Source: Symbiodinium sp. CCMP2592
Taxonomy: Eukaryota > Sar > Dinophyceae > Suessiales > Symbiodiniaceae
Direction of reading: 5' to 3'
NCBI GenBank assembly: GCA_905221615.1
Contig: CAJNDT010003780.1
Location: 368,501 to 432,500, forward strand
Length of the DNA stretch: 64,000 nucleotides
Shown here one piece after another: positions 48,901 to 53,580 of the stretch. Within the stretch, counting starts at the first letter, position 1, and every line of letters starts with the position of its first letter. The notes beneath the pieces are model-generated. The model ran no database searches. It was given only the letters and a program-made list of their open reading frames with translations, and had not been told where the DNA came from. The position numbers were made by a program, and so were the translations under genes.

Positions 48901-51900
48901 CGGCTGACATCCGGAGATGGGTTGTGTTGCCCAGCTCGTCGGGTGGCCGTGCACTTTCGAGCATGGTGTTGAAGGCAAGGGCGGCAGGACCTGTATTACC
49001 AGTTAGTGAGCCCATACTGGCCCATCAGCAGTACCGTCAACATGGCTACCATCTTGCACCATCACCATCATGGTGGTCTTCCGAGCTGTCGTCGTCCTCA
49101 CCAACAGGAACACAGAAGCAGCATCACGAATGACGGCAGCACCCCTTGAGATCCGAAAAGCTCAATGACACTAGACCCTAAACCCGAACAGTTTTTTTAC
49201 CTTAAACCCCAAACCCTCAAGCCCTAACAGTTTTACTCAAACGCCTCAGGATCCTTCGTGCGAGGCACGTCTTCTCTGAGATGGACTGGGACCACACAGG
49301 CACCATCTCTCTCCATGCCCCTTGCAACCGTTTGTTCAGTCTTTACTTGGAGGTTCATGGTTAGTTATAAGTGGGGTTATAAGTAGGATAACTATAATAG
49401 GTATAACCCACATTAAGGGACTTATAACCCCACTTATAACTACCCATGAACCTCCAAGTAGGGCTTTAGGGCTTCCTTGGGTTTAGGATGGTTTCGGGCT
49501 TTCGGATGGGGGTTCCTGGTTTCAAACTTGTCAGCTCTGTACGGAAGAGTTGGTCGTGGTTTTGAGTGCAGCTGCTACTCATTGTCATATCAGACTTTGC
49601 ACCCGAAGTATCCGATACAGCCAGTGAAGCGGGGTATATCGATGATGATACTTCCTCTTGGCTCGCTGATAGTTTAAAGAAGAAGCTGATGACTGAGAAG
49701 TGCATTGCCTTGGTATCACACTGTCGAAATCTGGCTCCCGCAAGCCTCACAACCTTTGAATGAAGGAGATTCCCAGAAAGTTGAAACATGCATTCAGGAC
49801 GATTAGTGCTGGGATCCCCTATACATTACCTGAAGGGCATGAGGATAGTGATGTTCCGACTTTCTGGCTTCTATTTTAGTTCTCTTTACTACAAGTGTAA
49901 GCCCCGTCATACCGAAAGCTCCAACCCTGGAGGTGCTAAGCCCCATTATAGGGGCCGAAATACATACCAATACTATCTGGGGGTTCCTTATGATAGTTAT
50001 AGTGTAATGGGCCCCAAAACCCTATATGTTAATTATTAAGGCCCCTACGTTCGACCCCAAATGCCCAAGTTCAGGCAAAGAGTTGATTTGTTGAGCCGTT
50101 TGGGCTGAGGACCTCCAGAACCAAGCGGCTTCTCCAGCTGTCGCCGACTTCTTAGAGAGCGTGGAGGCATGGTGTTGTTTTTTTAACAGGGTGTGGCCTT
50201 TTTGGGGGTTGCTTCTGGGTTCTGTGGTTTGGGGGGCTCGGGGGATCCTAGGGGTTTTTGCTTCGGCTTGCAAGCTGATCCTGCACCTCTGCCTGTCTGT
50301 CTGCCTGTGCTTTGTTACCGTTGCTTCGGATGTGTTCCAGTCTCATAGGAGGCCAAAAGGGGTCTTTGCCTATGGGGGTGTACTAGGGATTGGGGTTCCC
50401 ATACTTGGGTTCATATAATCCCTACCCCAAGAATCTTAAACCCCCCTTTTAGGCCTCCCATCACCCTCGATCAAGGCCTCGGTCGAGGCCTCAGGCCTTT
50501 TAGTTTTCGAGGCCTTCGGATTGGAGGAGCCCCAAAATCACCCGAACCTGAGCTGTTCAAGATCTGTGTCCCTGCAAAACGGCGAGGTTTCAACAGTTCG
50601 TGCTACATGTGCCTTCTGTGATCTCTAGCTGATGATACTCAAAAGCCCCAGCTTCAAGGGCCCTAAACCCTGAACTCTAAACTTCCCTTGGCCCTGGCGC
50701 TGGCAGGTTGATCCCTCTGAGGCGCAGTACCTGTTGGAGGCGCTGCTGACAAGATAAAACCTCAAGGGTCCAAAGGATCCGATAATTAGGTCGGTTTTAG
50801 GATAGTAGTTGTGTAGGTAGGATTTGGGAGAATATACGATTATCAGGTACTTTGGACCCTTGGGGAAAGCCAAAAGTTTCAGCACGCAATAGTAATTTTC
50901 CCTAGAGTCCTTATACTAGTACAGGAGGTTTTCAAAATAGTTATAGGGTAAAATTACTATTCCCTAGGGCTCCAGTTACCTAAACAGGTAGGTCGCTGGG
51001 GTATATAATATGGTTAGTAACCTACCATTTAGGTACTTGGAGCCCTAGGGAATAGTAATGTTTCTCTATCGTCCTGAATATTAATAGAGAAGGATTTCGG
51101 AATGGTTATATTGATGTAATTACATTTTGCATGGCTATACCAGATTATACCAACATGCAACCCCCAAACCATACATGAATTATTCAGGCCCCATACATGC
51201 GGCAGGTACTTTGCTGTCATGAAGGATGGGTGGTTTTATATGGGATCCTTAATGTGGCCTTCATATTATTCGGTAGGGTTGCGGGGCATAGTACAAGTTG
51301 GTATGCTAGCATAGGTAGAGGGATATTCCTAGAACAGGGACACGGACCAAAGCATTCCGACCCCGATTGAAGCTCCGGGCTGAATTTCGCAGAACCTCGA
51401 TTTCTCGGACCCCTGGACCCAACAGCATAGAGCGCACAGCCCCAAATCCCCACTATCCTCAACGTTCAGGCTTAGGGCTTTAGGGTGTTAGGGTTTAGGG
51501 GTTTAAGTTTGGGGTTGAGGATTTGGGGTTTAGGGTTTAGGGGCTTAAGTTTAGGGTTTGGGGTTAGGGTTTAGGGGTTTAGGTTGGGTACGGCCCCCAT
51601 TCAGTAACAGCAGGATAATATTCATAATATAGAAATATAAGGCCCTTAATAGTAGCCCCATTATAGACTGTTACTCTATGGGGGCCGTACCCAAGGTTTA
51701 GGGTTTCGGGCGGAGATGAAACCCCTGCTCTCCTAAACCAGCCGAAGGCCCTCGAGCCCTCGACCGCCAAGAGCCCCAAACCACTTCGGGGGCTTGATTC
51801 AAAGGGGAAAAGGAGGGGCCCTTAATGGGGACCCCTACCCTATAATGAGCTATAGAATGGGCATATAATAGCTATATTAAGGGTATATACCTATAGGGGT

Positions 51901-52086
51901 CCTTATTAAGGGTCCCTCCTTTTGCCCTTGGATTGATAAAGCCCTGGACTACATAATCATAGGAGCCGAAAGGCAAGCCTTAACCCGTAAACACCTTAGC
52001 CCCAAAAGGTGCTCGACATGGATGGGAGCGGCACGATCAACTTCGAGGAGTTCCTACAGGGCACACTCCGGCTCCGCGGCAGAGCT
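30601..52086 (+). CDS. voltage-gated cation channel (6-TM, EF-hand), fragmented partial gene
   Basis: This is a plus-strand gene assembled from about 18 short exons, listed separately. Joined, they read pre-S1, S1, S2, S2-S3 loop, S3, S4, S4-S5 linker/S5, turret, pore helix, filter GVDW, S6 (ALMNVITG) and two EF-hands, which is the order of the ion-transport superfamily with a C-terminal Ca-binding module as found in many alveolate channels. By homology it would form a voltage-gated cation pore in a membrane; the ion is unknown. Exon phases agree at all joins except around the pore helix. About 1.0 kb of coding sequence lies in 21.5 kb. Inferred donors are GC (10), GT (7) and GA (1), and 17 of 18 acceptors are AG|G. 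The N-terminus, a few pore residues and the C-terminus are missing. It could be one repeat of a larger channel. Confidence 0.75.
30726..30832. repeat. CCCTAAA/CCCTAAG array
   Basis: About 14 units just inside the first channel intron. Confidence 0.88.
31183..31265. mobile_element. family A element, short copy
   Basis: GGGAGTTTCCGAAAATCTAA...AATTTTCGGGAACCCCC; lacks about 18 bp of the left interior. Confidence 0.8.
31410..31530. repeat. (TA)n / TATG microsatellite
   Basis: ATATGTATATATATAC-type runs. Confidence 0.85.
31643..31744. mobile_element. family A element, copy 9
   Basis: GGGAGTTTCCGAACATTAGG...CTGTTTTCGGAAACTCCC, in the exon 1-2 intron. Confidence 0.88.
31801..31882. mobile_element. 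family N element, copy 1
   Basis: AGTAGGTACTTAGGCCTT and AAGGCCTAAGTACCTACT form a hairpin, followed by GTACATGGAGCCTTT as in copy 2 (47835). Confidence 0.7.
32091..32158 (+). CDS. channel exon 2: S1 helix
   Basis: After acceptor CCTCAG it encodes [19 protein letters not shown] followed by TEW. This is a hydrophobic S1 with the small-residue and 'TEW' ending seen in related channels. It ends in phase 1 before a GC donor (GCGCAA). A G-family element remnant begins about 20 bp downstream. Confidence 0.7.
32181..32293. mobile_element. family G element, left end lost, interior duplicated
   Basis: Two copies of GTTCCTTATTATAAGTATAG and AATATACTCC, then CCCTATTCTAGTTATTCAGG. Confidence 0.65.
32480..32600. 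repeat. AGC/CGT triplet microsatellite
   Basis: (AGC)n then (CGT)n runs. Confidence 0.8.
32643..32730. mobile_element. family G element, reverse or chimeric
   Basis: GGCACATTATACTGTACTTA + TAATAAGGACCCCCCAAAAT then AAGGCCCCTAATAG. Confidence 0.55.
32860..32945. repeat. TACTATAATA decamer-type repeat
   Basis: About eight TATACTATAA-like units. Confidence 0.75.
32989..33029 (+). CDS. channel exon 3: first half of S2
   Basis: It is 41 nt long and encodes [13 protein letters not shown] in the frame set by exon 2. The acidic residue closing the Phe-rich stretch is the conserved S2 countercharge. The acceptor CCCGAG|G was chosen over an upstream TAG because it gives a G at +1 and the right phase. 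The donor is GC (GCCGCC). Confidence 0.6.
33198..33288. mobile_element. family I element, internally deleted
   Basis: CTTGGAGGGTCGCGGGACTG...GGTCCCCCGACCCTCAAGG. Confidence 0.8.
33374..33477. mobile_element. family B element, copy 9
   Basis: GAGCCCAATACCCTTCAACT...GTATTGGGCTCTCTGGG. Confidence 0.8.
33478..33850. repeat. degenerate TTTAGGG region with an F fragment
   Basis: Many TTTAGGG/TTTCGGG units. 33627-33675 is the left half of family F (ACCTGGACCCTAAGGAACCT). GGTTTAGGATTTGGGG recurs. Confidence 0.75.
34129..34231. mobile_element. family C element, copy 4
   Basis: GGGTGGTTGTCAAAATTA...TAATTTTGACAACCACCC, perfect ends; lies in the exon 3-4 intron. Confidence 0.92.
34391..34475. mobile_element. 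family I right part
   Basis: GTACCTGAATTAGGGTTATA...GTAAGTCCCCCGATCCTCCA. Confidence 0.55.
34535..34665 (-). CDS. antisense exon-like segment inside a channel intron
   Basis: On the minus strand, between an AG acceptor and a GC donor (GCAATT), 43 codons read [20 protein letters not shown] and [19 protein letters not shown] and end at TSQ, with two extra bases at the 5' end. It is helical and protein-like, and the family is unknown. It lies in the intron between channel exons 3 and 4, so it would be a nested gene on the opposite strand, or a chance frame. Confidence 0.35.
34770..34847 (+). CDS. channel exon 4: S2 end, S2-S3 loop, S3 start
   Basis: This is a 26-codon, phase-0 exon after acceptor GTCGCAG. 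It contains [13 protein letters not shown] and then CAWNILDFV. The motifs E-x-x-x-R-L-Y across the exon 3/4 join, and W-N-x-x-D-F, are diagnostic for voltage-gated cation channels. The donor is GTAGGG. It is the best single piece of evidence for the gene. Confidence 0.8.
35181..35206. mobile_element. family C right-end fragment
   Basis: AAAGGGACCCTAATTTTGAC then AACCACC. Confidence 0.7.
35561..35680. repeat. CCCTAAA array
   Basis: About 16 units with CCCTACA and CCCTAAG variants. Confidence 0.9.
35690..35757. repeat. (TA)n microsatellite
   Basis: TATATATG and ATATTATATT runs at the edge of the satellite block. Confidence 0.85.
35763..36117. repeat. about 41-bp satellite, 9 units, one inverted
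   Basis: Unit AATTCGTGGGCAAGGCAATT + TTCGGAGACCAGATGTCCGG. At 35920-35953 a unit is inverted, making a hairpin around CAATTTCGGTCCAAAATTGC. Both strands stay open across it by repeat effect. Confidence 0.93.
36225..36640. repeat. about 46-bp then about 50-bp tandem repeats
   Basis: Six units with AAGCGAAACAATTCTGCAAG and ACGCCCCAATAAG, grading into three units with CGGTTAACAAATCCATTCC and AAGTGTAGGTGCAACAACGC. Confidence 0.9.
36652..36783. repeat. about 66-bp direct repeat, 2 copies
   Basis: TGGACAACAACGGACATTAA...TTCTTAGAAAGCTAAGCTG occurs twice with few changes. Confidence 0.88.
37128..37192 (+). CDS. channel exon 5: S3 end and S3-S4 loop
   Basis: It begins after acceptor CTCTAAG and encodes [25 protein letters not shown] matches the end of S3 in related alveolate channels. 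It ends in phase 2 at a GT donor (GTCCAC), and a K-family element starts about 12 bp later. The preceding intron ends in CCCTAAA units. Confidence 0.65.
37205..37328. mobile_element. family K element, copy 1
   Basis: CAAAGGGAAAAGGAGGGACC...GGTCCCTCCTTTTCCCCTTT with GGGCTATATAATGGGTATA inside. It starts about 12 bp past the exon 5 donor. Confidence 0.9.
37555..37668. mobile_element. family G-like element, rearranged
   Basis: CGGGCCCTTAATAATTAGAA...GTTCGAATTATGAAGGCCCC. Confidence 0.6.
38020..38235. repeat. CCCCGAT, CCCTGAA and TTTAGGG repeats
   Basis: AACCCCGATCCCCTGAAACC units, then CCCTGAA variants, then a perfect (TTTAGGG)6 array at 38190-38235 in the opposite sense. Confidence 0.88.
38305..38440. 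repeat. CCCCTAAA variant array
   Basis: Degenerate AACCCCTAAATCCCC-type units just before tentative exon 6. Confidence 0.8.
38454..38476 (+). CDS. channel exon 6 (micro-exon, tentative): loop before S4
   Basis: This 23-nt segment after CTCCAG would encode DLEMAQS and has exactly the phases (2 in, 1 out) needed to join exons 5 and 7. Its donor would be GC. It lacks the usual G at +1 and rests mainly on phase, so it may be wrong. Confidence 0.35.
38860..38960. repeat. degenerate CCCTAAA array
   Basis: About ten variants (CCCTAGA, CCCTATA). Confidence 0.7.
39071..39178. mobile_element. family G element
   Basis: GTAGGGGCCTTAGTAATAAT...ATTGAGGCCCCTGTATTA. Confidence 0.8.
39301..39329 (+). CDS. 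channel exon 7: first half of S4 voltage sensor
   Basis: It is 29 nt, reads VMRILRGVK after acceptor CATTGAG, and has a GC donor (GCATGG). With exon 8 it gives basic residues at every third position. Confidence 0.65.
39675..39735. repeat. TTTAGGG/TTTTGGG array
   Basis: About seven units; a G9 run lies at 39587-39596. Confidence 0.8.
39784..39904. mobile_element. family D element, copy 2
   Basis: ACTTGGAGGTTCATGGTTTG...ACTACCCATGAACCTCAAAG. Confidence 0.85.
40133..40239. mobile_element. family O element
   Basis: TACTTGGAGGCCCTTTTGAC...GTCAAAAGGGCCTCCAAGTA, perfect ends; the only copy here. Confidence 0.85.
40348..40456. mobile_element. family B element, copy 10
   Basis: CCCAGAGAGCCCAATACCCC...GGGGTATTGGGCTCTCTGGG. 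Confidence 0.92.
40499..40740. mobile_element. family E element with two right ends
   Basis: Left end CTCCTTGGTGCTTAGTAGGG; first right end at 40655 (CTAAGAACCGGACAG), second at 40740 (CTAAGAACCAGACAG), with TAGTCCCTTAAGGGTCCC repeated between. Confidence 0.82.
40743..40852. mobile_element. family D element, copy 3, abutting exon 8
   Basis: ACTTGGAGGTTCACGGGTTG...CTACCCATGAACCTCCAAG. It starts 3 bp after the E element and ends 5 bp before channel exon 8. Confidence 0.9.
40858..40905 (+). CDS. channel exon 8: second half of S4 and S4-S5 start
   Basis: It encodes [16 protein letters not shown] in phase 0. Joined to exon 7, S4 has R-x-x-R-x-x-K-x-x-R-x-x-R-x-x-R. The acceptor AAGAG lies only five bases after the end of a D-family element, so that element supplies almost the whole end of the intron. 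The donor is GTGGCG. Confidence 0.75.
40958..41089. mobile_element. family G element with poly-T expansion
   Basis: TATAGGGGCCTCAATAACTA...CTAAGGCCCCTATAT; a T run of about 24 at 40988-41012 then GGGGGGGG replaces the usual TTTTGGGGG. Confidence 0.82.
41226..41372. mobile_element. family G element with extra left end
   Basis: Left-end fragment CATAGGGGTCTAAGTAATTA, then full element 41266-41372 (TATAGGGGCTCAAATAATTA...AAGGCCCCTATATTA). Confidence 0.78.
41439..41549 (+). CDS. channel exon 9: S4-S5 linker and S5
   Basis: It is the longest exon of the set (37 codons). It encodes [20 protein letters not shown], then TIYV and a Cys-containing extracellular start. SLR-x-x-x-W is the usual S4-S5 linker to S5 pattern. 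Oddly, the exon begins GTAAGT directly after CGAAG and so looks like a donor, but reading through it keeps frame and hydrophobicity. The 3' end (donor GTTGAT) is set by the phase of exon 10 only. Confidence 0.7.
42270..42405. repeat. (TA)n / CATA microsatellite
   Basis: ATAGGTATGTATG, ATATAC and CATACATG runs. Confidence 0.85.
42605..42668. mobile_element. family G element, internal deletion
   Basis: TATAGGGGCCTTTAATAATT fused to ATAGTATATTCGACCCCAAA and CCCTATTCTAATTTG. Confidence 0.65.
42877..43132. repeat. (CACACAGA)n microsatellite, about 250 bp
   Basis: CA dinucleotides then ACACACAGACACAGAC-type units; frames on all strands are low-complexity artefacts. Confidence 0.95.
43159..43270. 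mobile_element. family E element
   Basis: CTGTCTGGTTCTTAGTAGGG...CATTCCCTGCTAAGCATCAG; abuts the CACAGA tract. Confidence 0.82.
43483..43597. mobile_element. family D element, copy 4
   Basis: TACTTGGAGGTTCACGGGTA...AACCATGAAAACCCCAAGTA. Confidence 0.82.
43712..43772 (+). CDS. channel exon 10: turret and start of pore helix
   Basis: It encodes [20 protein letters not shown] in phase 0. F-x-GSL-P precedes the pore helix in related channels. The best continuation uses a GA donor (GACTCT) so that the next exon gives S-MLSVFK. The alternative end at 43780 (GC donor, ...TRLL) is possible but leaves the phase unmatched. Confidence 0.5.
44040..44126. mobile_element. family D element, decayed
   Basis: Interior GTCGCATTACTTTTCTGGTGAC and right end TAACTAACCGTGAACCTTTA only partly match. 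Confidence 0.4.
44673..44742. mobile_element. family G element, right end lost
   Basis: TATAGGGCGGCCTAAATAGT...GGTAGAATGGGGCCC. Confidence 0.65.
44830..44924. mobile_element. family F-like element
   Basis: ACCTGTAGCCGAAAAGCCCT...AGTTCTTTTCGGGTACAGGT; ends differ from typical F but the centre is similar. Confidence 0.65.
44931..45012. mobile_element. family F element, adjacent copy
   Basis: AGCCTACCTTTTTAAGGGCT...GAAGAGGTAGGCTCCTTAGG, seven bases after the previous element. Confidence 0.82.
45360..45380 (+). CDS. channel exon 10b (micro-exon, tentative): pore helix
   Basis: It is 21 nt after acceptor GCCCAG and reads [S]MLSVFK in the frame given by exon 10, with donor GTCTAA. It resembles the pore-helix sequence MLSLFK. 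Three or so residues of the canonical helix are still missing before GVDW. A second candidate, around 46143-46168, reads SFMTIH. Confidence 0.35.
45437..45537. mobile_element. family A element, copy 10
   Basis: GGGAGTTTCCGAAAATAGGG...CAAATTCCTGTGAAACTC. Confidence 0.82.
45730..45815. mobile_element. family D right end with CCCTTTAAAGGG linker
   Basis: CTTATAACTCCCCATGAACCTCC preceded by TAGATCCCTTTAAAGGGACC. Confidence 0.55.
45902..46002. mobile_element. family C element, copy 5
   Basis: GGGTAGTTGTCAGAATCAGG...CCATAATTTGGACAACCACC. Confidence 0.85.
46029..46133. mobile_element. family G element
   Basis: TATAGGGGCCTAAATAATTA...CTAATTGGTAAGGCCCC. Confidence 0.85.
46335..46421 (+). CDS. channel exon 11: selectivity filter and first part of S6
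   Basis: It begins in phase 1 after GGGCAG and reads [20 protein letters not shown], then [13 protein letters not shown] is the filter position: an acidic residue followed by Trp, as in cation-selective channels. It ends in phase 1 at a GC donor (GCTCCT), and an H-family element starts 10 bp into the intron. Confidence 0.75.
46431..46517. mobile_element. family H element at a channel donor
   Basis: CAGCCCCATAGTAATTCC...GAAACTACTATGGGGCCTAT; starts 10 bp after the inferred exon 11 donor. Confidence 0.82.
46892..47023. mobile_element. family I element, copy 3
   Basis: GTGGAGGGTCGGGGCACTTA...AAGTCCCCCGACCCTCCAAG. Confidence 0.88.
47057..47186. mobile_element. family E element
   Basis: CTGTCTGGTCCTTAGTGGGG...CTACTAAGCAGCAGACAG. 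Confidence 0.85.
47247..47332. mobile_element. family B element, right half shortened
   Basis: GCCCAGTACCCCTTAATTAA...GTCTTGGGCTCTCTTGG. Confidence 0.72.
47400..47429 (+). CDS. channel exon 12 (30 nt): S6 core
   Basis: It encodes [10 protein letters not shown] after acceptor ATCCGAG. The motif LMNVITG (compare LLNVVTG) is the hallmark of the inner end of S6. Phase is 1 in and 1 out. The donor is GC (GCTCCG). Confidence 0.75.
47835..47902. mobile_element. family N element, copy 2
   Basis: AAAGGCTCCATGTAC...GTACATGGAGCCTTT flanks AAGGCCTAAGTACCTACTAT; in the exon 12-13 intron. Confidence 0.72.
48170..48227 (+). CDS. channel exon 13: post-S6 segment
   Basis: It reads [18 protein letters not shown] after TTTTTTGAG. 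The phase fits exon 12 and gives NVITGFASRA. The hydrophilic helix with DAV is typical of the post-S6 linker. The donor is GTTTCT. Confidence 0.6.
49250..49316 (+). CDS. channel exon 14: first EF-hand, N-terminal part
   Basis: It encodes [20 protein letters not shown] and then LH. Loop residues D-W-D-H-T-G-T-I-S occupy calcium positions 1, 3, 5, 7 and 9. The loop's position 12 comes from the Asp that starts exon 15, so the intron cuts the EF-hand loop itself. The acceptor is CCTCAG|G and the donor GC (GCCCCT). A D-family element follows 28 bp later. Confidence 0.75.
49344..49460. mobile_element. family D element, copy 5
   Basis: TACTTGGAGGTTCATGGTTA...ACTACCCATGAACCTCCAAG; in the exon 14-15 intron. 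Confidence 0.92.
49769..49871. mobile_element. family M element, copy 4
   Basis: ATTCCCAGAAAGTTGAAACA...TGTTCCGACTTTCTGGCTTC. Confidence 0.78.
49947..50049. mobile_element. family G element
   Basis: TATAGGGGCCGAAATACATA...AATTATTAAGGCCCCTA. Confidence 0.82.
50110..50166 (+). CDS. channel exon 15: helix between the EF-hands
   Basis: It contains 19 codons in phase 0, [19 protein letters not shown], after acceptor GCTGAG with GC donor (GCATGG). Its first Asp completes the exon 14 EF loop and the rest is the exiting helix. Confidence 0.65.
50348..50459. mobile_element. family V element, copy 2
   Basis: GGAGGCCAAAAGGGGTCTTT...CCCCCCTTTTAGGCCTCC; interior shared with copy 1. In the exon 15-16 intron. 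Confidence 0.8.
50707..50739 (+). CDS. channel exon 16 (33 nt): entering helix of EF-hand 2
   Basis: It reads [11 protein letters not shown] in phase 0 after GGCAG, with donor GC (GCGCTG). An R-family element begins about 22 bp into the following intron. D-P-S-E-A directly before the last EF-hand is common in this channel group. Confidence 0.65.
50762..50866. mobile_element. family R element
   Basis: TCAAGGGTCCAAAGGATCCG...GTACTTTGGACCCTTGGGGA; about 22 bp after exon 16. Confidence 0.75.
50953..51059. mobile_element. family P element
   Basis: ATTACTATTCCCTAGGGCTC...GAGCCCTAGGGAATAGTAAT, perfect ends, with a second nested inverted pair (ACCTAAACAGGTAGGT...AACCTACCATTTAGGT). Confidence 0.85.
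51478..51585. repeat. TTTAGGG array
   Basis: About 13 units, degenerate, in the exon 16-17 intron and abutting the next element. Confidence 0.85.
51586..51692. mobile_element. family Q element, copy 2
   Basis: GGGTACGGCCCCCATTCAGT...TATGGGGGCCGTACCC; inserted within TTTAGGG units. Confidence 0.88.
51796..51933. mobile_element. family K element, copy 2
   Basis: CAAAGGGGAAAAGGAGGGGC...GGTCCCTCCTTTTGCCCTTG; last element before exon 17. Confidence 0.88.
52009..52086 (+). CDS. channel exon 17: second EF-hand
   Basis: It encodes [20 protein letters not shown], then RLRGRA. The calcium loop [12 protein letters not shown] is fully canonical (Asp 1, Asp 3, Ser 5, Thr 7, Asn 9, Glu 12). The RLRG ending is characteristic of alveolate voltage-gated channels. 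Phase is 0 at both ends with a GTGGCA donor. Later exons were not found. Confidence 0.8.
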
Positions 52087-52126
52087 GTGGCAAAAGGAGG
52101 ATTGACATCGGGCTACAGTGCAGGCC

Positions 52127-52175
52127 TGTAGGGCTCAGGGTTTAGGGTTTTGGGGGTTGGGTTTAGGGTTTAGGG
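52127..52175. repeat. TTTAGGG units downstream of exon 17
   Basis: Short array 40 bp after the exon 17 donor. Confidence 0.75.
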
Positions 52176-52408
52176 GTAAGTTTTATGTCTTAAAGCATGT
52201 CTCAAGAATTATACTGAGAAAGATCATGCTTGCTCCAGGCATTGATTCTTCTCGAGACCGTGAACCCAACAGCTTCAATCGACCAAGACAGAGACTGAAA
52301 ACTTCGACGCTAAGTTCTACAGATTACAGTTTAGGGTTTAGGGATCTCGAGCCAAGGGCTCAAAACCCGAGACCGAGTTCAGGGTTTAACCTAGTAGTAG
52401 AGTAGATA

Positions 52409-52499
52409 ACCTTCAACCTTTTTTTTGGGTAGTATATTCCCCATATAATCCCTACATACCCAAAAAGGTTAGCCTTTAGTTCCCCTTGCTACCCGACAA
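52409..52499. mobile_element. short inverted-repeat element, unnamed family
   Basis: AACCTTTTTTTTGGGTAGTA...TACATACCCAAAAAGGTTAG; single copy. Confidence 0.55.
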
Positions 52500-52712
52500 G
52501 TAGGTTTAGGGTTCTCGAGCTAAGGGCTCAGACCCTAAACCCTAACCCAAAACCCTAAACCCCCCAAAAAAAAAGCTTAAACCCTAAATCCCCCCAAAAA
52601 GCTTAAACCCTAGACCCTAAACCCCCCAAAAAGGCCTAAACCCTAAACCCCCCCTAAAAAAGCCTAAACCCTAAACCCCCCCTAAGAAAGCCTAAGCTCT
52701 AAGCCCTAAACC
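52500..52712. repeat. CCCTAAA higher-order array with poly-A spacers
   Basis: Blocks AAACCCTAAACCCCCC alternate with AAAAAAGCCTAAACCC; regular ~30-35 bp period. Confidence 0.85.
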
Positions 52713-52714
52713 CG

Positions 52715-52795
52715 CGTAACCTACCTTTTTAAGGACTTATATAAAGAAATCATATTAAGGAACCCTAAAAAGGTAGGTTCCTTAGGGTCCAGGTA
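52715..52795. mobile_element. family F element inside a telomere-like array
   Basis: AACCTACCTTTTTAAGGACT...AAAAAGGTAGGTTCCTTAGG; CCCTAAA units on both sides. Confidence 0.88.
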
Positions 52796-52796
52796 A

Positions 52797-52834
52797 GCCC
52801 TAAACCCTAAACCCTAAACCCTAAACCCTAAACC
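52797..52834. repeat. perfect CCCTAAA array
   Basis: Five CCCTAAA units directly after the F element. Confidence 0.9.
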
Positions 52835-52920
52835 GTGGCAGGGTTTCAAGGCTTCGCGAGTCCGAGGCTGAATAGCTCCGCACGCGCAGCCGACTTGATG
52901 ACGCTCGGACTTGCGGTTCA

Positions 52921-53098
52921 CTTAGGGTTTAGTTTAGGGTTTAGGGTTGAGGGTTTAGTTTAGGGTTTAGGGTTTAGGGTTTAGGGTTTAGTTTAGGGTT
53001 TAGGGTTGAGGGTTTAGTTTAGGGTTTAGGGTTGAGGGTTTAGTTTAGGGTTTAGGGTTGAGGGTTTAGTTTAGGGTTTAGGATTTAGGGTTTAGGTT
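52921..53098. repeat. TTTAGGG higher-order repeat (about 34 bp)
   Basis: Unit TTTAGTTTAGGGTTTAGGG + TTGAGGG repeated about five times. Confidence 0.92.
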
Positions 53099-53580
53099 GG
53101 GGCTCCTTGGCAATTTCCCTAAACCCTTATCCCCAAGCCCGAGGCTCTAAGCGTGTTCCATCTGGTAACTAGAGGCCCCTCCAAACCGTTCGGCCAAAGC
53201 CTGCAAGCTTACAACTCGCCGGACTTTATGTCCAATCCGTGTGAAACCTCACTCTCCCCAAAAGTGTAATTGGTACGCTCATATAAACCGCGAAGAAGCC
53301 CATATCAATAAAGCTCTGCGTCAAAACTCGAGAGCCCCAAAAGCCTCCTCTGCACAACACACCCAACACCGTCGCTATCAAGGGCTGCACAGGGGGATCC
53401 CGACATCACGGCACTACGGGGCCCTTAGAATCTCAGAGAACCCCACAGAAAGCCCAGTGCTCGGCACCTTCAGAAAGATGCAGATTGTAGCACCCCCCCC
53501 CCCCCCCCACAAAGATCAGCACCAACAGCCCCAAACACGAAAAGCACCAAAAGCCTGCAAAGGCCCAAAGCCCTAGACCA
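53099..53580. other. no supported gene
   Basis: An open plus frame at 53241-53576 interrupted by a C16 run (53493-53508); unrecognised. Confidence 0.35.

Noticed and set aside
48745..48972. 75-codon frame in the exon 13-14 intron
   Set aside because: No consensus borders in a useful phase and no family resemblance.
49477..49789. Open frames around 49.5-49.8 kb ([20 protein letters not shown])
   Set aside because: Protein-like locally, but it lies between phase-matched channel exons 14 and 15 and would break the EF-hand; kept as intron.
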